Source: Caldisericia bacterium (GTDB lineage Bacteria > Caldisericota > Caldisericia > UBA6126 > JAGPKI01). Taken from it: a stretch of 15,032 bases of DNA. Numbering within the stretch: position 1 is the stretch's first letter; the number at the start of each line of letters is the position of its first letter. Under the pieces are notes generated by a model, which did not search any database, had not been told where the DNA came from, and saw only the letters and a program-made list of their open reading frames with translations. The position numbers and the translations under genes are program-made. Where the stretch lies: positions 1 through 15,032 of the forward strand of contig JAGPKI010000023.1 in the NCBI GenBank assembly GCA_018054005.1, given 5' to 3'. Positions 8,026 through 15,032 of this stretch are shown piece after piece.

Positions 8026-11000
8026 ATGGCTGATAATTTAAATGTTGATTATGAAGCAATTTCGATTCATTTAGCTTCTCCAGACGAAATAAGAAGTTGG
8101 AGCCATGGAGAAGTAAAGAAAGCTGAAACTATAAGTTATAGAAATTATAAACCCGAACCTGATGGTTTATTTTGTGAGAAGATTTTTGGACCATCAAAAG
8201 ATTATGAGTGTCGATGTGGAAAATATAAAGGAAAAAGATATGAAGGTGTTGTGTGTGATAGATGCGGAGTAGAGATAACAAAATCCAGAGTTAGAAGAGA
8301 GCGAATGGGGCATATTGAACTTGCTGCTCCAGTGGCACACATATGGTATTTACGAACTGTTCCATATATTTCATTATTGCTCGATATAACTTCTAAAACA
8401 CTACAGGAGATAGTATATTTTGTTAAATATGTAATTATTGATCCAGGAAATACTGAGTTAAATAAATGTGATACTTTAAGAGATGAAGATTATAGAGAGC
8501 TTAAGGAAAAAGGTTATGATTTTGTAGCAAAAAAAGGAGCTGAGGCTATAAAAGAATTACTTGCTGATATTAAACTTGATTCTCTCTTAGCTTCCCTTAA
8601 AGAAGAGCTCCGAGCTTCATCTATTCAGAAAAAAAATAAACTTATCAAACGTATTGGGGCAATTCAAGCATTTTTATCAAATAACAGAAGTTCTACAGAT
8701 ATGATCATGGAAGTTATACCAGTTATACCTCCGGACTTGAGACCCCTTCTCCAACTCGAGGGTGGAAGATTTGCAACATCTGATCTTAATACCTTATATC
8801 AACGAGTCATAAATAGAAACAATAGGCTTAAAAAACTTATTGAAGTGAATGCCCCAGATATAATGATTCAGAATGAAAAGAGAATGCTTCAAGAGGCAGT
8901 AGATGCTCTGTTTGATAATAGTAAGCGAGCGCGACCTGTTGTTGGAACTGCAAATAGGCCTCTTCGATCTTTAAGTGACATTCTCAAAGGTAAAGAAGGT
9001 AGATTTAGGCAAAATCTTCTTGGTAAGAGAGTTGATTATTCTGGGAGATCTGTGATTGTTGTAAATCCCAACCTCCCACTTGATCAATGTGGTTTACCAA
9101 AAGAAATGGTTTTAGAGCTATTCAAACCCTTTGTTATGGAAAGGCTTGTTAGTAAAGGTATAGCAAGGAGTTTAAGGTCAGCAAAGTTAAAAATTGAAAA
9201 GTTTGACCCAGCAGTTTGGTCAGTTTTAGATGAAGTTATAAAAGACCATCCTGTTTTATTAAACAGAGCGCCAACTCTTCATAGATTAGGAATTGAAGGA
9301 TTTAGAATAATGCTTTGCGATGGTAAAGCTATACAAATACCACCTCTTGTTTGCCCTTCTTTTAATGCTGATTTTGATGGCGACCAAATGGCAGTTCATG
9401 TTCCGCTTTCAATACCAGCTATAGTAGAAACAGAAACTTTAATGATGTCATCAAGAAATTTCCTGTCACCAGCTAATGGCTCTCCTACAATGTCTCCTAT
9501 TCAGGATATTGTTTTAGGAGTTTATTATATGACACTCGATCTTTACGATATGAAACCGTTATGTTTATTTCATAGTCTTGAAGAGACTGTAAGAGCATAT
9601 GAACAATCTACGCTTAGGTTACATGATAAAGTTAATGTGCTTTTAGATGGTAAAACTGTTGAGACAACCGTTGGAAGAGCTTTAATAAATGAACGAATAA
9701 GAAGATTAATTACAAATAACCAAAAAGATGTTACTCTTTTTGGTTACTATAATGAAACTCTTACTTCTAAAAGCATAAAGCTATTGATTAAAAATTGCTA
9801 TAATTTATATGGTAATCAGATAGCTGTTGATGTGGCTGAAGAAATAAAAAAACTCGGTTTTGAGTATGTAACTCTTCCTGGAATCACAATTGGTCTTAAT
9901 GATATGGATTCTCCAGCTTCCCTTGATAGAATTGTTAATGAAGCCGAAGAAAAAACCGACAAACTTAATGAAGCTTTTAATCAGGGTTTGTTGTCTGACG
10001 AGGAAAGACACCAAAAAATTGTTGAAACATGGATGAATGCGACTAATGAAATTAGAAGAGAATCGTTTTTAAACTTCCACAAAAGTAATCCACTTCACAT
10101 GATGGTAACTTCTGGTGCAAGAGGAAATCCTGCACAGGTTAACCAAATGGTTGGTATAAGGGGATTAATGTTGGATCCTACAGGTAGAACCATTGAATAC
10201 CCGATAAAAAATAATTTAAGAAAAGGATTATCGGTACTTGAATATTTTATATCAACACATGGTGCGAGAAAAGGACAGGCTGATACAGCACTAAAAACAT
10301 CAGATTCAGGTTATCTAACAAGGAGATTAGTCGACGTTGCCCACTCTGTTGTTATTAAAGAGGAGGATTGTGCTCATTCTACTAAAAGAAAAGAATATTT
10401 AACCGGAAAAGTAGTAAAACCTTTATCTGTTCAAGTTGTAGGTCAAGTAGCAGATGCAGATATTATTAACCCTGAAAATGGTGAAATATTAGTAAAAAAA
10501 GGCGAAATTATTTCATATGATGCTGCAATGAAAATTGATGAATGCGATATAGATGAAGTTAAAATAAGAAGGTTTGTTGAAGGATTCGAAGTTTCAGAAA
10601 TAATTGAGGAAGGAGCGGTAATAGAAACTTTTGAAGAAAGGATTTTGGGTAGAACTTCAGCTTCTGATATAAAAGATTCAAACGGAAAGATAATTATTAA
10701 AGCAGGTTCTGAAATAGATGAAGAAGTTGTTGAGAAGATTAAGAAAGCCAAGATCAAAAAAGTTTCAATTAGATCTCCTCTTACATGTTTATCTGAAAAG
10801 GGTATATGTGCTACTTGTTATGGCAGAGACCTCTCCACCGGTAAAAGAGTTCTTGTTGGTGAAGCAGTTGGTGTTATTGCTGCTCAGTCAATAGGGGAAC
10901 CGGGTACACAACTAACTCTCAGAACATTCCACTCTGGTGGTATTGCTACTTCTGATATAACAGGTGGATTACCTCGCGTTGAAGAAATTTTTGAAGCAAG

Positions 11001-11730
11001 ACGACCCAAAGGAGAGGCATATATTGCCGAAATAAGTGGAAAAGTTGCAATTAAGCATGAAAGAGAATTTAGAATTCTAAAGATAACTTCAAGTGATGGT
11101 GAAGAGTTTGAATACAATATTCCATATTCATCGCAATTGCTCGTAAAAGATGGCGATATTGTTGAAGTTGGTACTCAACTTTCTCAAGGCTCCTTAAATC
11201 CTCATGTTCTTTTGAAGACAAGAGGTAGAAAAGATACTGAAGAATATCTTATTGCTGAAGTGCAGAAGGTTTATAAATCACAAGGCGTCGATATAAACGA
11301 TAAACATATTGAAATAATTATTCATCAGCTAATGAGGCGCGTAAGAATAAAAGAATCTGGTGATAGCGATTTCTTACCTGGGGAGATATTAGATAAAAAT
11401 ATTGTCGACGAAGCTAACAGGTATCTTATTTCAAAAGATGAAAATCCAGCAACCTATGAAATAGTTCTGCTTCGACTTACAAAAGCTGCCTCTATAAGTG
11501 AAAGTTTTCTTTCAGCTGCGTCTTTTCAGGAAACACCAAGGATACTTGCTGAAGCAGCAATAAAAGCAAAAGTAGATTTTCTTGAAGGTTTAAAAGAAGC
11601 AGTCATAGTTGGACACCCTGTGCCAGCTGGAACAGGTCTAAAAGAATATAGAAAAAAAATTGGCATAAAAGCTACATCTGAATTATTTACAATACCCGAG
11701 AAAGAAAAAGGCAATGAAATTTTCACGTAG
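8026..11730 (+). CDS. rpoC: DNA-directed RNA polymerase subunit beta'
   Basis: The beta' subunit, which carries the catalytic magnesium site. The protein has 1234 residues, close to the Firmicutes length. The N-terminal zinc site is C62-x-C64 and C77-x-x-C80 (CRCGKYKG, then VVCDRC). The lid/rudder region has GKRVDYSGRSVIV. The catalytic loop NADFDGDQMAVHVP has D449, D451 and D453. The bridge helix region HGARKGQADTALKTSDSGYL is intact. The second zinc site is C782, C921, C928 and C931. The trigger loop GEPGTQLTLRTFHSGG continues straight into DITGGLPRVEEIFEARRPKG, so the large SI3 insertion of Proteobacteria is absent. C782 and C921 are 139 residues apart, against about 74 in B. subtilis, because a small module is present twice. 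The C-terminus has the usual SFQETPRILAEAA and VPAGTG. It is separated from rpoB only by the EF-G paralogue. Confidence 0.98.
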   Translation: MADNLNVDYEAISIHLASPDEIRSWSHGEVKKAETISYRNYKPEPDGLFCEKIFGPSKDYECRCGKYKGKRYEGVVCDRCGVEITKSRVRRERMGHIELAAPVAHIWYLRTVPYISLLLDITSKTLQEIVYFVKYVIIDPGNTELNKCDTLRDEDYRELKEKGYDFVAKKGAEAIKELLADIKLDSLLASLKEELRASSIQKKNKLIKRIGAIQAFLSNNRSSTDMIMEVIPVIPPDLRPLLQLEGGRFATSDLNTLYQRVINRNNRLKKLIEVNAPDIMIQNEKRMLQEAVDALFDNSKRARPVVGTANRPLRSLSDILKGKEGRFRQNLLGKRVDYSGRSVIVVNPNLPLDQCGLPKEMVLELFKPFVMERLVSKGIARSLRSAKLKIEKFDPAVWSVLDEVIKDHPVLLNRAPTLHRLGIEGFRIMLCDGKAIQIPPLVCPSFNADFDGDQMAVHVPLSIPAIVETETLMMSSRNFLSPANGSPTMSPIQDIVLGVYYMTLDLYDMKPLCLFHSLEETVRAYEQSTLRLHDKVNVLLDGKTVETTVGRALINERIRRLITNNQKDVTLFGYYNETLTSKSIKLLIKNCYNLYGNQIAVDVAEEIKKLGFEYVTLPGITIGLNDMDSPASLDRIVNEAEEKTDKLNEAFNQGLLSDEERHQKIVETWMNATNEIRRESFLNFHKSNPLHMMVTSGARGNPAQVNQMVGIRGLMLDPTGRTIEYPIKNNLRKGLSVLEYFISTHGARKGQADTALKTSDSGYLTRRLVDVAHSVVIKEEDCAHSTKRKEYLTGKVVKPLSVQVVGQVADADIINPENGEILVKKGEIISYDAAMKIDECDIDEVKIRRFVEGFEVSEIIEEGAVIETFEERILGRTSASDIKDSNGKIIIKAGSEIDEEVVEKIKKAKIKKVSIRSPLTCLSEKGICATCYGRDLSTGKRVLVGEAVGVIAAQSIGEPGTQLTLRTFHSGGIATSDITGGLPRVEEIFEARRPKGEAYIAEISGKVAIKHEREFRILKITSSDGEEFEYNIPYSSQLLVKDGDIVEVGTQLSQGSLNPHVLLKTRGRKDTEEYLIAEVQKVYKSQGVDINDKHIEIIIHQLMRRVRIKESGDSDFLPGEILDKNIVDEANRYLISKDENPATYEIVLLRLTKAASISESFLSAASFQETPRILAEAAIKAKVDFLEGLKEAVIVGHPVPAGTGLKEYRKKIGIKATSELFTIPEKEKGNEIFT
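10471..10779 (+). repeat. Tandem pair of small modules in RpoC
   Basis: Two copies lie between zinc-site residues C782 and C921. Their 24-residue cores begin KGEIIS (residues 825-848, bases 10498-10569) and AGSEID (893-916, bases 10702-10773), 68 residues apart. They end DIDEVKIR and KIKKVSIR. Each is preceded by a similar strand, NPENGEILVK or DSNGKIIIK. B. subtilis beta' has only the second. The core has the same length and pattern as the five copies in RpoB. Confidence 0.65.
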
Positions 11731-11747
11731 TGTTTTAATAAATTTAT

Positions 11748-11761
11748 AATTGTTGACAATT
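11748..11761. promoter_or_regulatory. Inverted repeat over the rpsL promoter -35
   Basis: AATTGT and ACAATT are perfect inverted arms separated by TG. They cover the TTGACA hexamer at 11753-11758. The geometry would suit an operator, but short AT-rich palindromes are common and no regulator gene is visible here. Confidence 0.3.
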
Positions 11762-11781
11762 TTAAATCATTTCAGTAAAAT
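11753..11781 (+). promoter_or_regulatory. Strong sigma-A-type promoter for the str operon
   Basis: TTGACA (11753-11758), a 17-base spacer, and TAAAAT (11776-11781) match the housekeeping consensus at 11 of 12 positions. Transcription would start near 11788 and leave a leader of about 90 bases before rpsL. No hairpin-plus-T-run terminator is visible between the rpoC stop and this promoter. The str genes may therefore be read both from here and by read-through from rpoC. Confidence 0.7.
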
Positions 11782-11840
11782 TGAATTTTGTGCTTAATTA
11801 AAGTGATGATGTTAAATGTATAATAAATTTTATATTTATG

Positions 11841-11854
11841 GATTTTTTAAGGAT
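11841..11854 (+). repeat. 14-base element shared with the rpoB upstream region (copy 2)
   Basis: GATTTTTTAAGGAT is identical to 1618-1631. Here it lies in the transcribed rpsL leader, shortly before the GAGGTG ribosome-binding site. The hairpin partner (TATCCT) found beside copy 1 is absent. TTTTAA at 11845-11850 could instead pair weakly with TTAAAA at 11863-11868. Confidence 0.35.
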
Positions 11855-11878
11855 GATAATTTTTAAAAGAGGTGATAA

Positions 11879-12265
11879 ATGCCCACTATAAATCAGTTAA
11901 TTAGAAAACCGAGAAAGCAAGTTAAGAAAAAATCAAAAACAAGAGCTTTAGAAGGATGTCCTCAGAAAAGAGGTGTATGTACTATAGTACGCACAATGAC
12001 ACCAAAAAAACCAAATTCTGCATTGAGAAAAATTGCTAAAGTGAGACTAACAAATGGATATGAAGTTAGTGCTTATATTCCTGGAGTTGGACATAATTTA
12101 CAAGAACATTCTGTTGTTCTTGTAAGGGGAGGGCGTGTTAAAGATTTACCAGGAGTTAGATATCATATAATTAGAGGTGTTTTGGATGCTGCAGGAGTTG
12201 AAAATAGGAAAAAAGCGAGATCTAAATATGGGACCAAAAAACCTAAATCTAATGTAAAAGGATAG
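11879..12265 (+). CDS. rpsL: 30S ribosomal protein S12
   Basis: S12 sits at the decoding centre of the 30S subunit and influences accuracy. The protein has 128 residues, a normal length. The family core is intact: NQLIRKPR, ALEGCPQKRGVCT, MTPKKPNSALRKIAKVRL, GHNLQEHSVVLVRGGRVKDLPGVRYH and KARSKYGTKKPK. Lys at residues 43 and 88, where substitutions cause streptomycin resistance in other bacteria, is wild type. D89, the methylthiolation site in E. coli, is present. A GAGG (11869-11872) lies 6 bases before the ATG. It is the first gene of the str operon here and has its own strong promoter. The next gene starts 5 bases after its stop. Confidence 0.98.
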   Translation: MPTINQLIRKPRKQVKKKSKTRALEGCPQKRGVCTIVRTMTPKKPNSALRKIAKVRLTNGYEVSAYIPGVGHNLQEHSVVLVRGGRVKDLPGVRYHIIRGVLDAAGVENRKKARSKYGTKKPKSNVKG

Positions 12266-12270
12266 ATAAT

Positions 12271-12741
12271 ATGCCAAGACGTAAATTAGTCACAAAAAAA
12301 GAATTATTACCAGATCCTATTTATGGGAGTACTCTTTTTTCAAGGTATATTGGAAAATTACTCAAAGAAGGAAAAAAAGAGCGCGCAATGAAAATATTAT
12401 ATAAAGCTTTAGAGGAAGCTTCAGTTAAATTACACAATAAACCAATAGATGTATTAGAGAATGCAACAGAAAATTGTAGACCACTTGTTGAGGTTAGAGC
12501 TCGAAGGATTGGTGGAGCAACTTATCAAATACCTATGGAAGTACCATATGAAAGAGGTGTTACTCTTTCTGTAAAGTGGATTATTACATCAGCAAAAGGA
12601 AAAAAAGGTAAACCTATGTATAAAAGACTTGCTGAAGAATTTAGTGATGCTGTGAACAAAACAGGTGCAGCTTATAAAAAGAGAGAAGATACTCATAAAA
12701 TGGCAGAAGCAAATAAAGCTTTCTCCCATTTTAGGTGGTAA
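12271..12741 (+). CDS. rpsG: 30S ribosomal protein S7
   Basis: S7 nucleates assembly of the 30S head, binds the 3' major domain of 16S rRNA and contacts the E site. The protein has 156 residues, the normal bacterial length. Conserved blocks are LPDPIYGS, the segment ENCRPLVEVRARRIGGATYQ followed by IPMEV, and the C-terminal HKMAEANKAFSHFRW. An AAAGGA in the last rpsL codons lies 8 bases before the ATG, and the gap to rpsL is 5 bases, so the two are probably translated in step. In E. coli S7 represses this operon by binding the rpsL-rpsG spacer. Here the spacer is too short to hold such a structure, so that control is unlikely in the same form. Confidence 0.98.
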   Translation: MPRRKLVTKKELLPDPIYGSTLFSRYIGKLLKEGKKERAMKILYKALEEASVKLHNKPIDVLENATENCRPLVEVRARRIGGATYQIPMEVPYERGVTLSVKWIITSAKGKKGKPMYKRLAEEFSDAVNKTGAAYKKREDTHKMAEANKAFSHFRW

Positions 12742-12768
12742 AAATTGTGCAAAAGGATTTGATTTTAA

Positions 12769-14883
12769 GTGTTAAAAGTAGGGAATTTAGAAGATTACAA
12801 AAATAATAAGATGATGAATCAGGTAAATTTAAAATTATTAAGGAATATAGGTATTATTGCCCATATAGATGCAGGCAAGACTACTACAACAGAGCGAATA
12901 CTTTATTTTACTGGGAAGATTAGAAAAGCTGGAAATGTAGATGATGGTAATACTACTACTGATTGGATGGTCCAGGAAAAAGAAAGAGGAATAACAATAA
13001 CATCAGCTGTAATATCGTGTAATTGGAAGGATCATTTAATAAATATTATTGATACTCCTGGTCATGTTGATTTTACCGTTGAAGTGGAAAGATCTCTTAG
13101 GGTTCTTGATGGAGCAGTTGTTATTTTCTGCGGAGTTGGTGGAGTTGAGCCTCAGTCTGAAACTGTTTGGCATCAAGCTGATAAATACAAAGTACCACGA
13201 ATAGTTTACATAAATAAATTAGATAGAGTTGGGGCAGATTTTTATAGAGTAGTTGATGAAATAAAAGATAAACTTGGAGCTACTCCAATTTTAATGCAAA
13301 TACCAATTGGAACAGAAAATAATTTTTCTGGTATTATCGACCTAATTACCATGAAGAGTTATATATATCTTGATGATACTGGAGAAAATGTAACTTGCGG
13401 TAATATTCCTAAGGAATATACCGAATTAGCTAACAAATATAGGCAAAATTTAATAGAAGCAGTGTCTGAAGTAGATGATGATATCCTTGCAAAATATTTA
13501 GAAAGTAAAGAAATATCAGAAGAAGAGCTAATTTCTGCTATAAGGAAAGGTTGTTGGAAGAATATATTTTACCCTACATTTTGTGGCTCATCTTTTCGGA
13601 ATAAAGGAGTTCAACAACTATTAGATGCTGTAAATGAGTATTTACCATCGCCTCTTGATATACCTCCAATAACTGGAATAAATCCTCTAACTGGTGAAAA
13701 TGAAACAAGATTAACAAGTGTTGATGAACCACTTAGTGCACTTATTTTTAAAGTAGCAACTGATCCTTTTATTGGGACTTTAGCCTTTACAAGAGTATAT
13801 TCTGGTTACATTAAATCAGGATCTTATGTTTATAATTCAACAAACAAGAACTCGGAGAGAGTTTCAAGAATTGTTAGATTGCATGCAAACCATAGGGAGG
13901 ATATAGATAAGATTGGTGCTGGCGACATCGCTGGTTTAGTAGGTTTAAAAAGAAGCTTTACAGGTGATACACTTTCTGATAAAGATAAACCGATAATTTT
14001 GGAGGCAATAAACTTTCCTGAACCTGTGGTATCAGTAGTAGTTGAACCCAAAACAAAAACTGATCAAGATAGATTATCTATTGCTCTAAATAAATTTACT
14101 TTAGAAGATCCTACTTTTAAATACAAATTTGATGAAGAAACTGAGCAAACAATTATATCCGGGATGGGAGAACTTCATCTTGAGATAATTGTAGATAGAT
14201 TATTGAGGGAGTTTAATATATCTGTTAATGTCGGTAAACCAGAAGTTGCATATAAAGAGACTATTCTTAAATCTGCAGTTGGAGTAGGGAAACATATAAA
14301 ACAAACAGGAGGACATGGACAATACGGCCATGTTGTTTTGGAAATTATGCCTTATAGAGAAGGCAAATTTAAATTTGAAGATAAAATTAAACAAGGAGTG
14401 ATTCCAAAAGAATATATACCTGCTGTTGAAGAAGGAGTTAAATACGCGATTGAATCAGGTGTTTTGGGTGGTTATGAGGTTATAAATGTTCAAGTTAATT
14501 TGATAGATGGTTCATTTCATCCAGTTGACTCTTCAGAACTTGCATTTAGAATTGCAGCTTCAAAAGCCTTTCACGATGCTATGAGTAAAGCTTCTCCTAT
14601 ACTTTTAGAGCCGATAATGAGAGTTTCAATAATTGTCCCCGAAAATTATCTAGGAGATGTTATGGCTCTTATAAATTCAAGAAGAGGTAAAATTATAAAA
14701 TTTGAATCAATTGGTACAACACAAGTTATATATTCATCCATTCCTCTTAAATCTATGTTTGGATTTGCTACTGAACTAAGGTCTATTACTCAAGGAAGAG
14801 GAAGTTATACTATGGAATTTGAAAAATATGAAGAAGTAACAGACACATCAATATTATCCATAAAGGGAGGAAATAATGGCTAA
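12769..14883 (+). CDS. fusA: Elongation factor G (canonical)
   Basis: The translocase GTPase of protein synthesis. From the GTG at 12769 it has 704 residues, with AHIDAGKT (31-38), the segment ERGITITSA, DTPGHVDF (95-102), NKLD (149-152; Leu for the usual Met) and GSSF. Domains III-V include SGMGELHLEIIVDRL, KQTGGHGQYGHV, the tip loop FHPVDSSELAF (H584) and ATELRSITQGRGSYTMEF. All GTPase residues missing from the paralogue at 5911 are present. The start is uncertain. The GTG has an AAAAGGA at 12751-12757. The double ATG at 12811/12814 has no clear ribosome-binding site but gives a more typical N-terminus (MNQVNLKLLRNIGI). The C-terminal residues KGGNNG are read through the tuf Shine-Dalgarno, and the stop overlaps tuf by 8 bases, suggesting coupled translation. 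Confidence 0.96.
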   Translation: MLKVGNLEDYKNNKMMNQVNLKLLRNIGIIAHIDAGKTTTTERILYFTGKIRKAGNVDDGNTTTDWMVQEKERGITITSAVISCNWKDHLINIIDTPGHVDFTVEVERSLRVLDGAVVIFCGVGGVEPQSETVWHQADKYKVPRIVYINKLDRVGADFYRVVDEIKDKLGATPILMQIPIGTENNFSGIIDLITMKSYIYLDDTGENVTCGNIPKEYTELANKYRQNLIEAVSEVDDDILAKYLESKEISEEELISAIRKGCWKNIFYPTFCGSSFRNKGVQQLLDAVNEYLPSPLDIPPITGINPLTGENETRLTSVDEPLSALIFKVATDPFIGTLAFTRVYSGYIKSGSYVYNSTNKNSERVSRIVRLHANHREDIDKIGAGDIAGLVGLKRSFTGDTLSDKDKPIILEAINFPEPVVSVVVEPKTKTDQDRLSIALNKFTLEDPTFKYKFDEETEQTIISGMGELHLEIIVDRLLREFNISVNVGKPEVAYKETILKSAVGVGKHIKQTGGHGQYGHVVLEIMPYREGKFKFEDKIKQGVIPKEYIPAVEEGVKYAIESGVLGGYEVINVQVNLIDGSFHPVDSSELAFRIAASKAFHDAMSKASPILLEPIMRVSIIVPENYLGDVMALINSRRGKIIKFESIGTTQVIYSSIPLKSMFGFATELRSITQGRGSYTMEFEKYEEVTDTSILSIKGGNNG

Positions 14884-15032
14884 GCAAAAATTTGAAAGGA
14901 CTAAACCCCATGTTAATGTAGGAACTATTGGCCACATAGATCATGGAAAAACAACTTTAACTGCTGCTATAACAAAAGTTTTATCTTCTCTTGGAAGAAC
15001 CCAAGCTAAATCATTCTTTGAGATAGATAATG
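14876..15032 (+). CDS. tuf: Elongation factor Tu, N-terminal fragment (cut by window end)
   Basis: The first 52 codons of EF-Tu, which brings aminoacyl-tRNA to the ribosome. It begins MAKQKFERTKPHVNVGTIGH, and the P-loop GHIDHGKT follows with its Asp and His intact. KSFFEIDN is the start of the switch I approach (usually Y-x-x-IDNAPEEK). GGGAGG at 14865-14870 lies 5 bases before the ATG and is inside the fusA coding sequence; the two genes overlap over ATGGCTAA. The gene is incomplete only because the window ends. Confidence 0.97.
   Translation, partial: MAKQKFERTKPHVNVGTIGHIDHGKTTLTAAITKVLSSLGRTQAKSFFEIDN

Noticed and set aside
11819..11824. TATAAT in the rpsL leader as a second promoter.
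   Set aside because: No -35-like hexamer at a suitable distance, and the TG is directly adjacent rather than one base away, so it is not an extended -10.
11816..11866. A 16-codon open frame (MYNKFYIYGFFKDDNF) in the rpsL leader, rich in Phe and Tyr, resembling a leader peptide.
   Set aside because: There is no Shine-Dalgarno before its ATG and no attenuator hairpin after it; AT-rich sequence easily yields such Phe/Tyr/Lys/Asn strings.
1..15032. CRISPR arrays, tRNA or rRNA genes, insertion sequences, phage or defence genes.
   Set aside because: The gaps are short and contain no regularly spaced DNA repeats, tRNA-like cloverleaf sequence, transposase motif or target duplication. The window is core genome.

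Overview
The window is about one-third G+C and comes from a bacterial chromosome. It holds a dense, all-plus-strand block of core transcription and translation genes: rpoB, an EF-G paralogue, rpoC, rpsL, rpsG, fusA and the first 52 codons of tuf. A sodium/solute symporter gene lies upstream and is cut at its 5' end by the window edge. The beta' subunit lacks the large trigger-loop insertion of proteobacterial RpoC: RTFHSGG runs almost directly into DITGGLPR. This points away from Proteobacteria and their relatives and towards a Terrabacteria-like or deep-branching thermophile-type lineage. Candidates such as Caldisericota, Dictyoglomota or Atribacterota are guesses only; the sequence does not name a phylum.

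Layout. 1-1451: SSS-family transporter. 1452-1780: a 329-base gap with a GC-paired hairpin (probable terminator), an AT-rich hairpin, and a TATAAT-type promoter before rpoB. 1781-7974: rpoB and a divergent EF-G paralogue, joined by a TAATG stop/start overlap. 8026-11730: rpoC behind a strong Shine-Dalgarno. 11731-11878: a gap with a near-consensus promoter (TTGACA, 17 bases, TAAAAT). 11879-end: the str operon, rpsL-rpsG-fusA-tuf, tightly packed; fusA and tuf overlap by 8 bases.

How the genes work together. RpoB and RpoC form the RNA polymerase active centre. S12 and S7 are 30S proteins, of the decoding centre and the head. EF-G drives translocation and EF-Tu delivers aminoacyl-tRNA. The unusual piece is the second EF-G-type GTPase between rpoB and rpoC, two genes that are adjacent in almost all bacteria. 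It has lost both the P-loop aspartate and the switch II histidine needed for fast GTP hydrolysis, and its start codon is fused to the rpoB stop.

The other main observation is inside the polymerase. A 24-residue ungapped core motif (G-x-x-hydrophobic, a helix, then a strand) recurs seven times: five times in beta and twice in beta'. Four of the beta copies form an array spaced 60-71 residues apart, inside a segment of about 255 residues where the Bacillus subtilis and E. coli subunits have only a short linker.
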